From the NCBI GenBank assembly GCA_028274465.1, contig CM051457.1, positions 54,472,425-54,536,424 of the forward strand: a stretch of 64,000 nucleotides of DNA, written 5' to 3'. Both the position numbers and the translations under genes were made by a program. The notes below the pieces were generated by a model. It made no database searches, was not told the DNA's origin, and saw only the letters and a list, made by a program, of their open reading frames with translations. This document shows positions 32,200 through 43,852 of this stretch, piece by piece. How positions within the stretch are numbered: the stretch's first letter is position 1; every line of letters starts with the position of its first letter. The stretch comes from Plantago ovata. Taxonomy: Eukaryota > Streptophyta > Magnoliopsida > Lamiales > Plantaginaceae.

Positions 32200-33442
32200 T
32201 GATGAACGCGGATTTGTCGTGCTCCGAATTCAATCAAATAATATTTGTTATTTAGCCAAAGGCAATCCACAACTACAACGAAAACCGTATTGTAGCAGTA
32301 GAATGACTCGAGTGTCGTTCTCTCAGGACTATAACTAGCTTTATCTAATCTAATTTAGAATATAAAAACAGCAGACAGATAGCAAAGGGGTTTCTAGCAG
32401 ATAATGGAGATTGGTGATAGTATGATCCTTCAAAGCATAACGGGTCGATAATCATGCATAAATTCCTCGGTCTTGCATGGAGATCTTTGATCAATCTAAT
32501 GTCCTGTTGCAATTATTAAGCACTACGAAGATAACGATTATGACAAGTCAATCACTATTGTCCTAATGTGTTCCATAATTATTCAACACTACGAAGATAA
32601 ACTCGCGTACAGGTCGACGAGGGTCCAATTGTGCATAATAATTAATACAACATACGAGAATTTAGGCTGAGCCTGATCAACGAAATAAAGCAATAACACG
32701 GAGTATAATGCGCGATATAGCCATTAGCATGATTATCTTCCCTTCACTAAGAATTCACATACTACCACCAACGATAAGTTTAGCTACTCATAATAGGCAT
32801 GCAATCAACAAAGAAAATAGGTTGAAAGATAAATAAGAATAAGTAGAATAAACTGTAAGATACAATGTTACCGAAGGTTGTCAATCTCCGAAGAATTGCG
32901 ATCCTACAAGCTCCAATCTGCTATGAAAAAGTGTCCCCTAAGCTACGAACCCCCAGAACAGGCTCTGGGAAGTTCCTACCTAAAACTACAGAGAAAGGTG
33001 AGAAAGTAGGTCTGGAAAAGTATGATTTTTGGAGAAAGCTGAGCAACTATATATAGGCCTCGAAATAGTGTGGGGCGGTTCGCCCCGGAGACTTTTTTGC
33101 GGAATTCCGTGTTTTCGACGCATTTTTGGATTTCTTCCCCTTTTCGGACTCGGTTTCTGACTTCTAGTGGCCTTCTAACCTCCAGATTCGACCCCTAGAC
33201 TCCAAATCCTATCCGGAAACCTTCAGATACTCCAAATAGGCTTATGGAATACCAATTCCTTGTCAACTTCAATATAATTGCCCGAAAATCCTCGATTTTC
33301 AACCAAAACCTGTAAAATAAAATCTAAAGGGAAACGTGACACTATTCTAATAAAATGCACTAAAATATAGCTAAATTAACATAGAGGATAGCTAAAATAG
33401 GTGAAAAAGACTCGAATGAAAGTGTAAAATACACATTCATCA
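32200..33442 (-). repeat. 3' LTR of copy C
   Basis: 1243 bp. It has one GGGGCGGTTCGCCCC palindrome near 33075, upstream of the TATA (minus strand, about 33048-33056). The polypurine region (minus strand: ...GGTTCGGTTTGGGGATTT) adjoins at 33443-33470. Confidence 0.92.
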
Positions 33443-34987
33443 AAATCCCCAAACCGAACCTTTGCTTGTCCTCATGCAACTAAGCTAGACTCTAATGCAA
33501 ATACATGCAAGACACAAAATGGAGTCTCATGCCAAGTAAAATGAACTAATCTACTGAATCTACCAAAAAACATATGAACAAAAACCATATAAATCAAAGC
33601 ATGAATATAGGTTGAAGAATAACTCGATTGATTTATACACATCCACATAAGCACTTACGTCAAGACAAGATAGTCTCTCGTAACATTCTCTACCTGGACC
33701 TAGTTAGTGACGACGTAATGAAGCATGCTAAGATACGAATGGTTGTCCCGTGCTTATGAAACTGAGGACTTACTGCTGTTCCACCATGTTAAGACTTTTC
33801 CTCAAAAGAGGTCGAACCAGTACTGGCTCTCATCAAACGAAGGAGGGTTCCCTATAAAAGATAACACTCCCCTATTCTACCCATCTCTCAAGTCTTAAGC
33901 TATTCACCACTTTCTGAATGGCAGGACGAGGGTGGTCTAGAACAGATGACACTCAAGACAAAAAAGATAAAAAATAGAAAATTACAACACGATTACGAAC
34001 AATACAAAAAATGGAAAAGACTCAACACTTTGCTAAACTGCTATTTGGCTTTATTTTTTGGACCCTTCTTTGCTTTTTGGGGTCTTTTCTTTTTTTTCTT
34101 TCTTTTTTCTTTCCAGTTTCTTTTTTTCTTTTTCCTTTTTCTCTTTTTTTCCTTCTGGAATTTTTCTTTCTTTTTTTTCGATTTTTCTAGCCAGCAGTAG
34201 CATAACAAAAAGAGAAACAAAATGACTCACACGACTTCCCCAAACCTATTCGAAAGAATAGGTTGGAGTACAAAATTTACGGAAAAGGAAAAACAAACTC
34301 ATGATACGGAAATGAAAAGCAGAAACAAGTCTAATGATGGTGTAACCCCCTCCCCAAACCTATTCGGAAGAATAGGTTATAAACAAAGGATCACACAACC
34401 TCACACTACCTCCTTCCTAGGCATTTAGCAATCTCAAAGCATGGTGAAAACTTGTTGCCTCTTAGGTACATAATTACTCGGAAAAACAACCATAAGACCC
34501 TAACATGCATCATCCTATTATAAAGGCCTTCGTGAACCGCAGTAGAGAAAACACCACTAAGTGATGTCGAGACTACCAAGCTTAACTAAGTGAAATACAT
34601 AAATGTGACAAGCCAAGCGAGAAAAACCTCAAACAAATTCATAGAGATGAAGCATACGATTAATGGCATAGTTAGTTGATCTTCCCAATAAAAAAGTTCA
34701 AAAAATTCGGCAATAAACTCCATATAAAACATGCAAGACTATCCTATGATGAATGCAGTGAATGCAACCTAAAAAACTAAGAAAGCGGTAAACGTGCAGA
34801 TGCAAATGCAGACGAAGAACAAGATACTACTCAACACAAAGCGAAACAATACTTAACATCATGGTTCACATCCCATCCCCCTTACGATTCTTAAGCTAAC
34901 CCCTAGCAAAAGAGAATGAGTAATAAGAAGTGATACTAGATGTTACCGAACGGTTTGGCCTTGGCTGAGAGTGGACATGTGAAAGGA
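33443..34987 (-). other. 3' noncoding region of copy C
   Basis: Counterpart of the copy B 3' region. It has two AACCTATTC hairpins (34243-34264 and 34357-34378), a long purine tract on the minus strand (about 34040-34190), and no coding sequence. Confidence 0.8.
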
Positions 34988-36291
34988 CTAATCATCGGGA
35001 TGGTAGTCCCCATAAAAGTCACTCCACATGTCATTCATGAGCTCATTGGACTGACGTAGAGCCTCCTGCTGCTGCTGGATGAGCTGTTGCTGCTCCCACA
35101 TTTGTTGCCTATCCTCTCGGCGATGCTCCTCGAATGTCTCCCAATCGCGGTTGTGCTGGACAATGTGCCTGTCGAGGTCCTGTCGCATGGCCGCGTTGTC
35201 GGCATCAATTCTATCGAAGCGGCCGTCGAGGTAGGTACGGAATTCAGAGAAGTCAAATCCTCTAGACCCCTGTGGTGCTCGAGGTGGTGCATGCGGTGCT
35301 CTATGGACAAACGGGATATCTGGGATAGGGGCTTGGCCAACATCGGCCTCCATAGCATCCTCATGATCGGAATCACTCGACTGGAAGGGTGCTCCTACAT
35401 CAGCAGCGGCAGCCGTGGGGTTCTTCAACTGATACCTATTGAGCTGCACCTCAATGGTTGAGGGTGAAAGGGCAGCGACCTCGCAATCCCCCTCCTCAAT
35501 GTCATCGACCCCATGATATTTGCAGTAGGCTGTGATGAAGCTCGGGAAGATGAATGGCTTCCTCTTCTTTTCCCAGTGGCGCTCGTACTCCTCATACATG
35601 ATGTGCCCTATGTCGATCTGATGTCTGTCTATCAGGCAGTAGAGGAGCTCGGCGTAGTATGGCTGAATCCACGAGTCATTCTTCCTAGGGATTAAGTTGG
35701 AGATGCAAAATTTCATCATCACCTTAGCTTCAATGCTAAGGTCGCTCTGATTGATCCGTGTAGGTTCTCCCCTGATTTCTGGATATCGGTACTCCCTGTT
35801 GCAGATCACGTCTGTGATGTGTCTTCCTATCCCCTAGAGGCCCTCGAATACAGGTAGGCATGGTCGCTCCCTGTGAATTCATGATGCCCAAAATGGATGA
35901 ATGAAGAAATGTACTCTAGTGTCCACGGTACAATCAGGCCTCGGACTAGTACCCCATTCTTCTCCTCGAGATCTGTGTATCCAGTGTAGAACTCTTGGAG
36001 GAGGCTCTCGTCGTAACCTTTGAACCTGTTGGAACTGTACCATGCCCAATTCCTTTGTGACCCCAATCGTGATAGCGTCCTATATCCCGCTTTATCAACT
36101 GCTGACTCCAGAATATCAATCCTCCTGTCAGGGATGATCGATCTCCCTCCGTCGGCCAGCTCCGCTTCTAGCCTTTGACGCACCTCTATCGCAGCTACAG
36201 ACAATTCGAACATATGGTGAGATGGTTGGGAGCTTGATGCTACTCCCTTCCCCTTTTTGCTAGAGCCGGCTCTCCTCGATCTCGGTGCCAT
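34988..36291 (-). pseudogene. ORF2 of copy C, single frameshift
   Basis: About 434 codons from ATG 36291 (MAPRSRRAGSSKKGKG) to TAG 34988-34990. One G is missing from a G run near 35833, so the frame hits a stop just after the YSRASRG motif. The remainder is open from 35826 and contains the NLIPRKND, YAELLYCLIDRHQIDIGHIM and YEEYERHW blocks. The C-terminus runs past the point where copy B has its premature stop and ends in YHPDD. Apart from the one-base lesion this is the best preserved ORF2 in the window. It also reads LIQQQQEAL, a possible short coiled coil, near the C-terminus. Confidence 0.78.
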
Positions 36292-36296
36292 GATTC

Positions 36297-36833
36297 CTAC
36301 AAACAGCAATTAGTATCTTGTACGATGCAAAACAGACCTATGCATATGTAAATATACGAGTGAACAAACGAGCAATATCTTCAAAAATCCAACTCCTCAA
36401 AAACCCAAAGTCTAGTCTAGCTATTTCATTACGCAACATATCAATGTAACTACTACAATAACATATCACATTATGCTCTTGCTAAACAACAATGCCTTGA
36501 ATCACAAGGTTCAATCCATACCATAATAATCAAAAAATCCAACATAAATCCTCAACTCCATAAATTATGAATTCTACCAATACATCCATCATTATCATAT
36601 CAACAAACACATGTTTAAGCATGGAATGATAGTAAGAGATACATTTCCTAACAAGATATTTCATCTAATAGCAAAAATCCCAAATCAACAAACCAAGCCT
36701 AATTGAACATGCAATTGATAATGAATAACGAATCTAATCACATAAAACATCAACCCATATATCATACAAGCTTAATTGAAGCATAAATCAAAAAACCCCC
36801 AAATTTAAAAAATTAGGGTTCATGTGATAATAC
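36297..36833 (-). other. Candidate 5'-UTR intron of ORF2, copy C
   Basis: On the minus strand the borders read TTTGAG|GTATTATC at 36833 and TTTGTAG|GAATC at 36297, with TACTAAT about 14 nt before the AG. Length is 537 bp. The ATG follows five bases later, as in copy B. Confidence 0.6.
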
Positions 36834-37084
36834 CTCAAATCCGGAGATTGAAAGAACTAGGAAGAAATTTGTTCGGATGGAAAGATAGAGCACGTAACGG
36901 GCTTCGATTGAAGCTAAAGAACACACAAATTGATGGAAAGATGAAGAAGTTATGAAGATTTGAAGGTTTTGTGAAAATGGAGAATTTTTTGAGTTTAAGA
37001 GAAGAAGAAGAAGTGAAATGAGGGGAAATGGGGAGAATCCCGCATTTTAGTTTCTGCAGATTGTGAGGCGGTTCGCCCCACGCC

Positions 37085-37165
37085 TGGTGCGAACCGTCCC
37101 GTGCAAGCGAATCGCCCCGCACGTCCGGAGCGCGCACGCGCTCTGGACGTGGGCGATTCGCCCCC
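37085..37165 (-). repeat. GC-rich compound hairpin upstream of ORF2, copy C
   Basis: Arms GTCCGGAGCGCG (37123-37134) and CGCGCTCTGGAC (37137-37148) pair with one G-T mismatch. Flanks carry GCGAATCGCCCC and GGGCGATTCGCCCC. Same position as in copies B and D. Confidence 0.85.
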
Positions 37166-37434
37166 CACCTCCTGAGATGGGGAGACGATCGTTTCGAAAT
37201 AAAATGCGGTTTTTAGTCCCCGAAAACCATTTTTCTCAAAAAATCACTCGAAAAATCGCACTCGAACATAACATAAGCACATACGACACAGAGACGAACA
37301 AATTCACATATGAAAAGCGAATTGTTCAAGTATGAATGCATGCAATAAAGCAGTAAAGAAAGCGATAAAAAACCCCGGGTTGCCTCCCAGATAGCGCCAT
37401 TGTTTAAAGTCTCTGACTCGACGCCTGTCTTCGC

Positions 37435-39572
37435 CTAGCTTTTCTTTTTTAGGGTACTAGACTTCCCCTTCACGGATCTCCTTCCCATGCCTCGATCCTG
37501 TGAATAAGAATGAACATAGACATTAAGACCACTGTAATTAATAGTGTTAGAAGTATCAGGTGGATCAGATATGGCGTGCAACATCGAAACTTCAATAGTG
37601 CAAGTTCTTTGGTAGATGTCCATCACGGAGCGTAGTTTAGTCAAGAACGTTCGTCCTAAGAGTATGACATCCCCCGTTCCAGGTGCTGACGCCGGCATAA
37701 TTACAAAATCGGTGTAAACAGAAGCTTCACCAATCTTGACTAATACATTTTTCACAACGCCCTCGGGTTTCACAAGGGATCCATCCGCCAGTTGCACAAT
37801 AGCCTTATGCACTATTAGTTCTCCAAGGTTACTTTTCTCGAAGACATTCAAAGGGAGCACATTAGAGTAGGATCCCGTATCTAGTGTGGCTCGGACATCT
37901 TCAAGTTCCCCAATCCCGACCTTAACATCGAAACTTTGAGGGAGTGGCTCGGGATCCTCTTGCTCCTCTTCACTCTTGTTAGTACCAAGGTCCTTCTCTT
38001 CTTCTTCGGTTTGTGGGGGCATTTCCCTCTTGCAACTCTCGCACTTAGCAACCTTCTTGATGGTGATTTCAACAGGAAGATCACCCACCAAGGTAATGGA
38101 CATCGACTTCTCAGTGTTGCTAGGCAACTTGCCTTGCTCCCTACTTGCTCCTCGGTCGATGAACTCTTGCATCTTTTGATGGGCAAGCCTAGTGCTCTCT
38201 TCCAACCTATCGAGCCTTGCCCTAGTCTTCTCGGAATCTTCTTCATAACGTTTGAGAAAACTTTGTGTGTGATCAACCATCTTCTGCAAGCTCTCCATCA
38301 GTTGAGCCGACTTCGACTTCGGTGGCTCTTTCGGAGCGGGGTTTTCGCAGTGATCATTACCATAGTTTAGCCTACTATGGTCTTGGTTAGGGCCATAAGT
38401 TTGGTTAGCCGGTGCATATCCTTGATTGTTTCGGAATCCTCTTCTCCAAAATCCACCTCGAGGATTCCTACCGTCTTGTCCGTAGCTAACTTCTTGGGTA
38501 CCAAATTCCGTAGCAAAGGCTTCTTCTTCGCCTCCTCGAGCCCAGTTGCCATCATCGTATGCCAGCTCCGATCTACACATATGAGCCCCATGCCCATAGT
38601 TCTTGCATATTCGGCATACTTCGTTCGAAACAGTTGTTCCGGTGGCGCTCTTGAGGACTTGCTTCAATTCGTTGGTAAAGCACTCGAATTGATCCCCATT
38701 CCCCCTATACATAGGGGCTTCCTGAGTCGGTGGAGCTTCAGGTCGACGTCTTCTAACCATCGCTCTTGGGTCCTTGAACTGCGAACCCTTAGCAAGCCTT
38801 TCGCAAACTGCCCAGATGGCTTCTGCGGTTTCCTCCCAAATATTGCCTCGGCATTGGAAATCCACCACTTGTTGGTTCTCGAAGGTTAGTCCATTGTAGA
38901 AGTGTTGGACTAGGTCAGAAAGTTCAAAACCATGGTGAGGGCACTTGTTCGTGAGATCTTGGAATCTCTCAAACGCGGTGTAGATGGTCTCATCATAGTC
39001 CTTCTTGAATCCAGTGATTTGCGTCTTAAGCGCGGTAGTCAAGGTGTGAGGGAAGTATTTCTCCATAAATGCTGAAAAAACCTTCTCCCAAGTGTCCAGC
39101 GAGCCTGCTGGTAGAGAACTCAACCATGACTTGGCTCTGTCGCCATGTCCCATAGCAAAAACCTTTATCCTCAACTCATCCGTTGTTATTTCAGCTCCGG
39201 GTCGTGGGAGTTGGTTGACGAAATCATCAATATCGTGCAAGTACCCCATCACATCTTCCCTTGATAAGCCATAGAACCTCGGAAGTTTTTGGAATGCGTG
39301 GTTCTTGATTTCCAGATCTCGAGTTGCAGACGAAAGAACAATCGCCGGTCCCTCATACGATCCTTGGTGGGTTAAACCCATGCTTTCAGTGGTCTAGCTT
39401 CTGCCATTCCGTCGATTTCCTTGAAAAGACTGTGTAGAGATTCAGAGAAATCGGTATCCTCTATTTCCTCTAGTGCACGCCTTTCGAGTAGTCACCTTCT
39501 TTGGTGGTAGACTCTGTCGATCTCAGCAATTGAATCAGCAAGTGGAGTTCCTTTAGATCGTGTATGTGGCAT
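37435..39572 (-). pseudogene. Gag-protease of copy C, nearly intact
   Basis: About 713 codons from ATG 39572. There are two lesions: a TGA near codon 27 (CGA in copy A, a CpG-type change) and a one-base deletion in a C run near 39351. From there to the stop at 37435 the frame is open for about 640 codons. It contains the gag domain, CCHC knuckle CRICKNYGHGAHMC (about 38594-38635), a charged linker and a retropepsin-like domain with intact LDTGS (D at 37879-37881) and ILLGRTFL. The C-terminal basic tail (KGKSSTLKKK) is shared with copies B and D. No reverse transcriptase follows. Confidence 0.87.
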
Positions 39573-39696
39573 ACACTATCTGTAACAGACTAGGAAAGCA
39601 GTATCAGAGAGAGATTAAAAAGGAAAACTAAAACTAATAGATTTAGGAATCGAAAGCTGAAAATATAAACAAATTAAACAGAAAAAAGGAGTATAG

Positions 39697-39714
39697 TTCC
39701 CGGCAACGGCGCCA
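39697..39714 (-). other. Primer-binding site (tRNA-Asp type), copy C
   Basis: TGGCGCCGTTGCCGGGAA on the minus strand: one mismatch to the Asp-type site, three bases from the LTR edge. Confidence 0.9.
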
Positions 39715-39717
39715 ATT

Positions 39718-41012
39718 TGATGAACGCGGATTTGTCGTGCTCCGAATTCAATCAAATAATATTTGTTATTTAGCCAAAGGCAATCCACAACTACAACAAA
39801 AACCGTAGTGTAGCAGTAGAATGACTCGAGTGTCGTTCTCTCAGGACTATAACTAGCTTTATCTAATCTAATTTAGAATATAAAAATAGCAGACAGATAG
39901 CAAAGGCGTTTCTAGCAGATAATGGAGATTGGTGATAGTATGATCCTTCAAAGCATAACGGGTCGATAATCATGCATAAATTCCTCGGTCTTGCATGGAG
40001 ATCTTTGATCAATCTAATGTCCTGTTGCAATTATTAAGCACTACGAAGATAACGATTCTGACAAGTCAATCACTATTGTCCTAATGTGTTCCGTAATTAT
40101 TCAACACTACGAAGATAAACTCGCGTACAGGTCGACGAGGGTCCAATTGTGCATAATAATTAATACAACATACGAGAATTTAGGTTGAGCCTGATCAACG
40201 AAATAAAGCAATAACACGGAGTATAATGCGCGATATAGCCATTAGCATGATTATCTTCCCTTCGCTAAGAATTCACATACTACCACCAACGATAAGTTTA
40301 GCTACTCATAATAGGCATGCAATCAACATAAATAATAGAAGAAAACATGTTGAAAGATAAATAAGAATAAGTAGAATAAACTGTAAGATACAATGTTACC
40401 GAAGGTTGTCAATCTCCGAAGAATTGCGATCCTACAAGCTCCAATCTGCTATGAAAAAGTGTCCCCTAAGCTACGAACCCCCAGAACAGGCTCTGGGAAG
40501 TTCCTACCTAAAACTACAGAGAAAGGTGAGAACGTAGGTCTGGAAAAGTATGATTTTGGGAGAAAACTTAGCAACTATATATAGGCCTCGAAATAGTGTG
40601 GGCGGTTCGCCCCACACACCGGGCGGTTCGCCCCACGTCTGGGGCGGTTCGCCCCGGAGACTTTTTCGCGGAATTCCACGTTTTCGACGCGTTTTTGGAT
40701 TTTATTCCCCTTTTCGGACTTGGTTTCTGACTTCTAGTGGCCTTCTAACCTCCAAATTCGACCCCTAGACTCCAAATCCTATCCGTAAACCTTCAGATAC
40801 TCCAAATAGGCTTCTGGAACACCAATTCCTTGTCAACTTCAATATAATTGCCCGGAAATCCTCGATTTTCAACCAAAACCTGTAAAATAAAATCTAAAGG
40901 GAAACGTAACACTATTCTAATAAAATGCACTAAAATATAGCTAAATTAACATAGAGGATAGCTAAAATAGGTGAAAAAGACTCGAATGAAAGTGTAAAAT
41001 ACACATTCATCA
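39718..41012 (-). repeat. 5' LTR of copy C
   Basis: 1295 bp, 52 bp longer than its partner. The extra length lies mainly in the palindrome block, where three GGGCGGTTCGCCCC units (about 40601-40655) replace one. The minus-strand TATA is at about 40576-40584. Confidence 0.92.
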
Positions 41013-41560
41013 GTTGGGCGGCGCGTGACGGATCAGAACGGAGCCGGGCAGGGTTGAATCGGGGCGGAGATGATGATGAATAGATGATGGTGGCCGTAGA
41101 TGATGGTAGGGTGGTACGGTGGTGTAGACGGAACAGAGAGGTGGTTCGTGGTGGTGGTTTCCGGTGGTCTTGGGTGGCGGCCGAAAACAAGAGGAGGTGA
41201 TGTTTGAGGTAGAGGAGCGAAAAGGAGAAGAAGAATGGAGTAAGTTGTTTCTTTTCATTCTTTTCTTTGTGTGTGGTGGCGTGAGGATGAGGGAGTGAGA
41301 AAGAGAGGAGTCTAACTAGGTTTAGGGTTTGAAAATGGGCCATCAGAATGGGCCGGGCAAACAAATGGGCCACGAGACTTGGGCCTACAGTAGAGCAAAA
41401 TCAAATTGCCAGCTAGCCCTAGAACGGATTAAGACGAATTACAACTACACGAACTTTCCCAAACGAATTCGATAGCGCGGGAAAAAAATTAAATAAGTAA
41501 ATAAATTAATTAAATAATAAAGTAATAAATAAATAAATAAATAAATTACGGGGTGTTACA
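41013..41560 (-). repeat. Tekay 3' LTR, last piece (LTR start)
   Basis: 548 bp (543 without the TSD copy) ending in the minus-strand LTR start TGTAACACCCCG at 41560. It has an ATTT-type simple repeat next to the edge. Confidence 0.92.
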
Positions 41561-41600
41561 CTCTCCCCCCCTTAAAAGAAGTTTCGTCCTCGAAACTTAA
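41561..41600 (-). other. Tekay polypurine tract and conserved 3' block
   Basis: On the minus strand TTTCGAGGACGAAACTTC is followed by TTTTAAGGGGGGGAGAG and the LTR. The TTTCGAGGACGAAA motif before the tract is characteristic of Tekay/Del elements. Confidence 0.85.
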
Positions 41601-41799
41601 CTAATGCGAAACTAAGGAACGTGGAACGAAGAAACGAAAGTCTTCAACTTCAAACGACGGATGAAAGAATAACTCGCAAGTTAAAAGTTAATAAAAGTCG
41701 AAACTAGCCTAAAGGAAACAGAGCCTACCTCTACCACCAAACGCTTCCAAGTAACAAGTCCTCAATAAGCCGGTACCTAACCTTCAAATGAATCTATCC

Positions 41800-42992
41800 T
41801 AGCAAAAGAAGTGCAGTTCGATAAACAAACACGACTTAGAAGAGGTTTGTCCAAACGTGCGTACCTTTTGCCACATTTGCTGACAGAGCCTCACGTCCAA
41901 CCATGCTATAGACTCTTGGCTTGGCCTTCGCACTACTTCCTTGATTCCTTGAAGCGGTGCCTCCAGATCTTCCTTCTTCCATCAGGGAGTTGCGTCGCGG
42001 ACAAGCATTGATCTTATGCTCCTTGCTTCCGCATGCCAGGCATACACCTTGCTTCCTCCAACGTTCTTCTCCTCATGAGTTGTGCCTCCGCAGAAATTGC
42101 AATTTCTTCGAGATGGTTGTTCAGTACTTTCGGCCACATGACGAGATCGACTTTCCTGTGGGCGGCGAGAATACTTGGATGGGGACCGACGACCCTTGCC
42201 ATCCTTGCTACTCCTGTGATCAGATTGGGGTTCAAAGCTCTCGAGTTCTCCCAGACCACTATCTACCTCAGGAGCTAACTCCACTGCTTTAATGTAGGTG
42301 GGCATGTCAGTCCCGAACAGGCTGTAACGGATCTCTGAGTTCAGACCCTTCACAAAATGGCGAACCTTCTCCCTCTCGTCGTTCTGAAAGTGCGGCACGT
42401 ACTTCAGCAGTCGAGTTAACTCGGAGTCGTAATCGGCGACATTCATTCTTCCTTGCACCAAGTCTTGGAACTCATCTCTCCTGTTCTCGCGAACTAGGCG
42501 AGGCACAAACTTATCCATGAACTCCTTCTCGAAGTTCTCCCAAGTGCGGGCAACTGCCTCTTGTCTCCACCTTGCATCTTTGGTCCTCCACCAATTTCTA
42601 GCTTCTCTTTCAAACTGGAAAGCTGCGAGCTCAATCCTCCTTTCATCAAGGTAGTGTAAGATCGAGAACAGATTCTCCATGTTCTCCAGCCAAAGCTCAG
42701 CTTTGCGGGCATTGGGTGCCCCATCGAACCTGTCGGGATGGAAACGAGCGAAACGTTCAGCAGCTTGATCGATCGTTTGAGTTGGTGGCGGTGGCGGTGG
42801 CGGCGGAGCTGGCTGAGCAGGTGGTGGCCCAACGTTGCGCATGCTCTCACTGAAGTTGCCCAAAGTTGCAATGATCTGCTCCACTTGGTCTTGATTGTCA
42901 GCATTGTTGTTGTTGCCATTGTTGTTGTTGTTGTCGTTGTCATTGGTGTTGCCATTGCCATTGCCGTTGCGGGTGTTGATTCTTGGAGCCAT
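41800..42992 (-). pseudogene. gag: Tekay-type Gag, frameshifted, pol deleted after it
   Basis: ATG 42992; open for 336 codons to 41982. The N-terminus is Asn/Gly/Asp-rich simple repeat, then a Pro run (about residues 59-70). The gag domain proper follows, with RFHPDRFDGAPNARKAELWLENM, FEREARNWWRTKDARW and EFMDKFVPRLVRENRRDEF. At the C-terminus CNFCGGTTH begins the usual double zinc motif. A frameshift near 42070 moves the second knuckle, CLACGSKEHKINAC, to another frame (about 42005-42046). Residual gag-like sequence reaches about 41860. The 3' end block starts soon after, so about the whole of pol is missing. Confidence 0.85.
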
Positions 42993-43838
42993 CCTATCGC
43001 AATTAGTCTAAGGTCAGTAACGTAAATTAAACTTCTCGAGCATGACTAACTAAATGCGCAAACGTGGACTAAGGCACTAACTTATGTCAATGTAGCGTGA
43101 ACGACTAAGAGACGCGTGAAAGTAAACAAAATTACCAAGGTCTAATTCTAACTAGGGGGGTCAAAAGGAAGATAGCAACTAATCACTAAGTAAATCCTCG
43201 AGTGTGTCTAACCTAGCATGCAAGGCAGACATAAATTGAAGAAGCAATGATAAAAGCATAAGTAGCAAATTCATATGTTGTAGAAAAGATTCATAAACCT
43301 TAAGCATGCAATAAAAGCTTTCTCTCATAAAGTGATCAGTCATTTGACCTCGGTTAACACGAATCACTCAAACAGTCGGCCGCCTGCCAGTGATTTATGT
43401 CGACTTTGGTTAAACAATAGATTATTGTATGACAGAACCAAGAAAGATCATGTATGAACTTCAACAAGTAAAATATATGCATATATAAGTGTTTAAACCT
43501 TAAAACATGCATCAAATGACATTATAGTACATACTTTTAAACAAATACTCATGCATTTAGATGAAATTATATAATCGGCTCAACGAAAATGAATGAAGTA
43601 GCAATACTAAGCTGGTGAACTTAGTAGAAGTTAAACAGGATGAACACCAAGGCAGTTTCGGAGGACAAAACAGTAGGACAGGTGACGTGCAAACGGAACA
43701 GCTCAGAGTTAGTGCGGAAGACTAAATGGCATAAGAGATAGAAAAATAACAACTCAACCTATATCCAGCGACTCGGACCCTCACACACACCCCATAGGCC
43801 AGAAGATCCTATCCTAGCAAGCTTGAGTTTGAACTCAA
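42993..43838 (-). other. Tekay 5' leader
   Basis: 845 bp between PBS and gag with no coding region or clear motif; ordinary leader of this group. Confidence 0.7.
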
Positions 43839-43850
43839 GCTCTGATACCA
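43839..43850 (-). other. Primer-binding site (initiator tRNA-Met), Tekay
   Basis: TGGTATCAGAGC on the minus strand, two bases from the LTR end and followed by TTGAGTTC. Confidence 0.92.
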
Positions 43851-43852
43851 AC

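Larger units (their letters stand above)
32200..41012 (-). mobile_element. Athila-like non-autonomous LTR element, copy C (complete structure)
   Basis: 8813 bp on the minus strand, opposite to copy B and in the same Tekay LTR. TSD GCTGG (32195-32199) and GTTGG (41013-41017) differ by one C/T change; the uninterrupted LTR confirms the site. LTRs 39718-41012 (5') and 32200-33442 (3'). The internal order is the same as in copy B, again without pol domains. Confidence 0.92.

Noticed and set aside
42494..42961. 155-codon minus ORF (Met/Thr repeats) overlapping Tekay gag
   Set aside because: Shadow frame of the gag with its Asn-rich simple repeat; the gag frame has the real domain.
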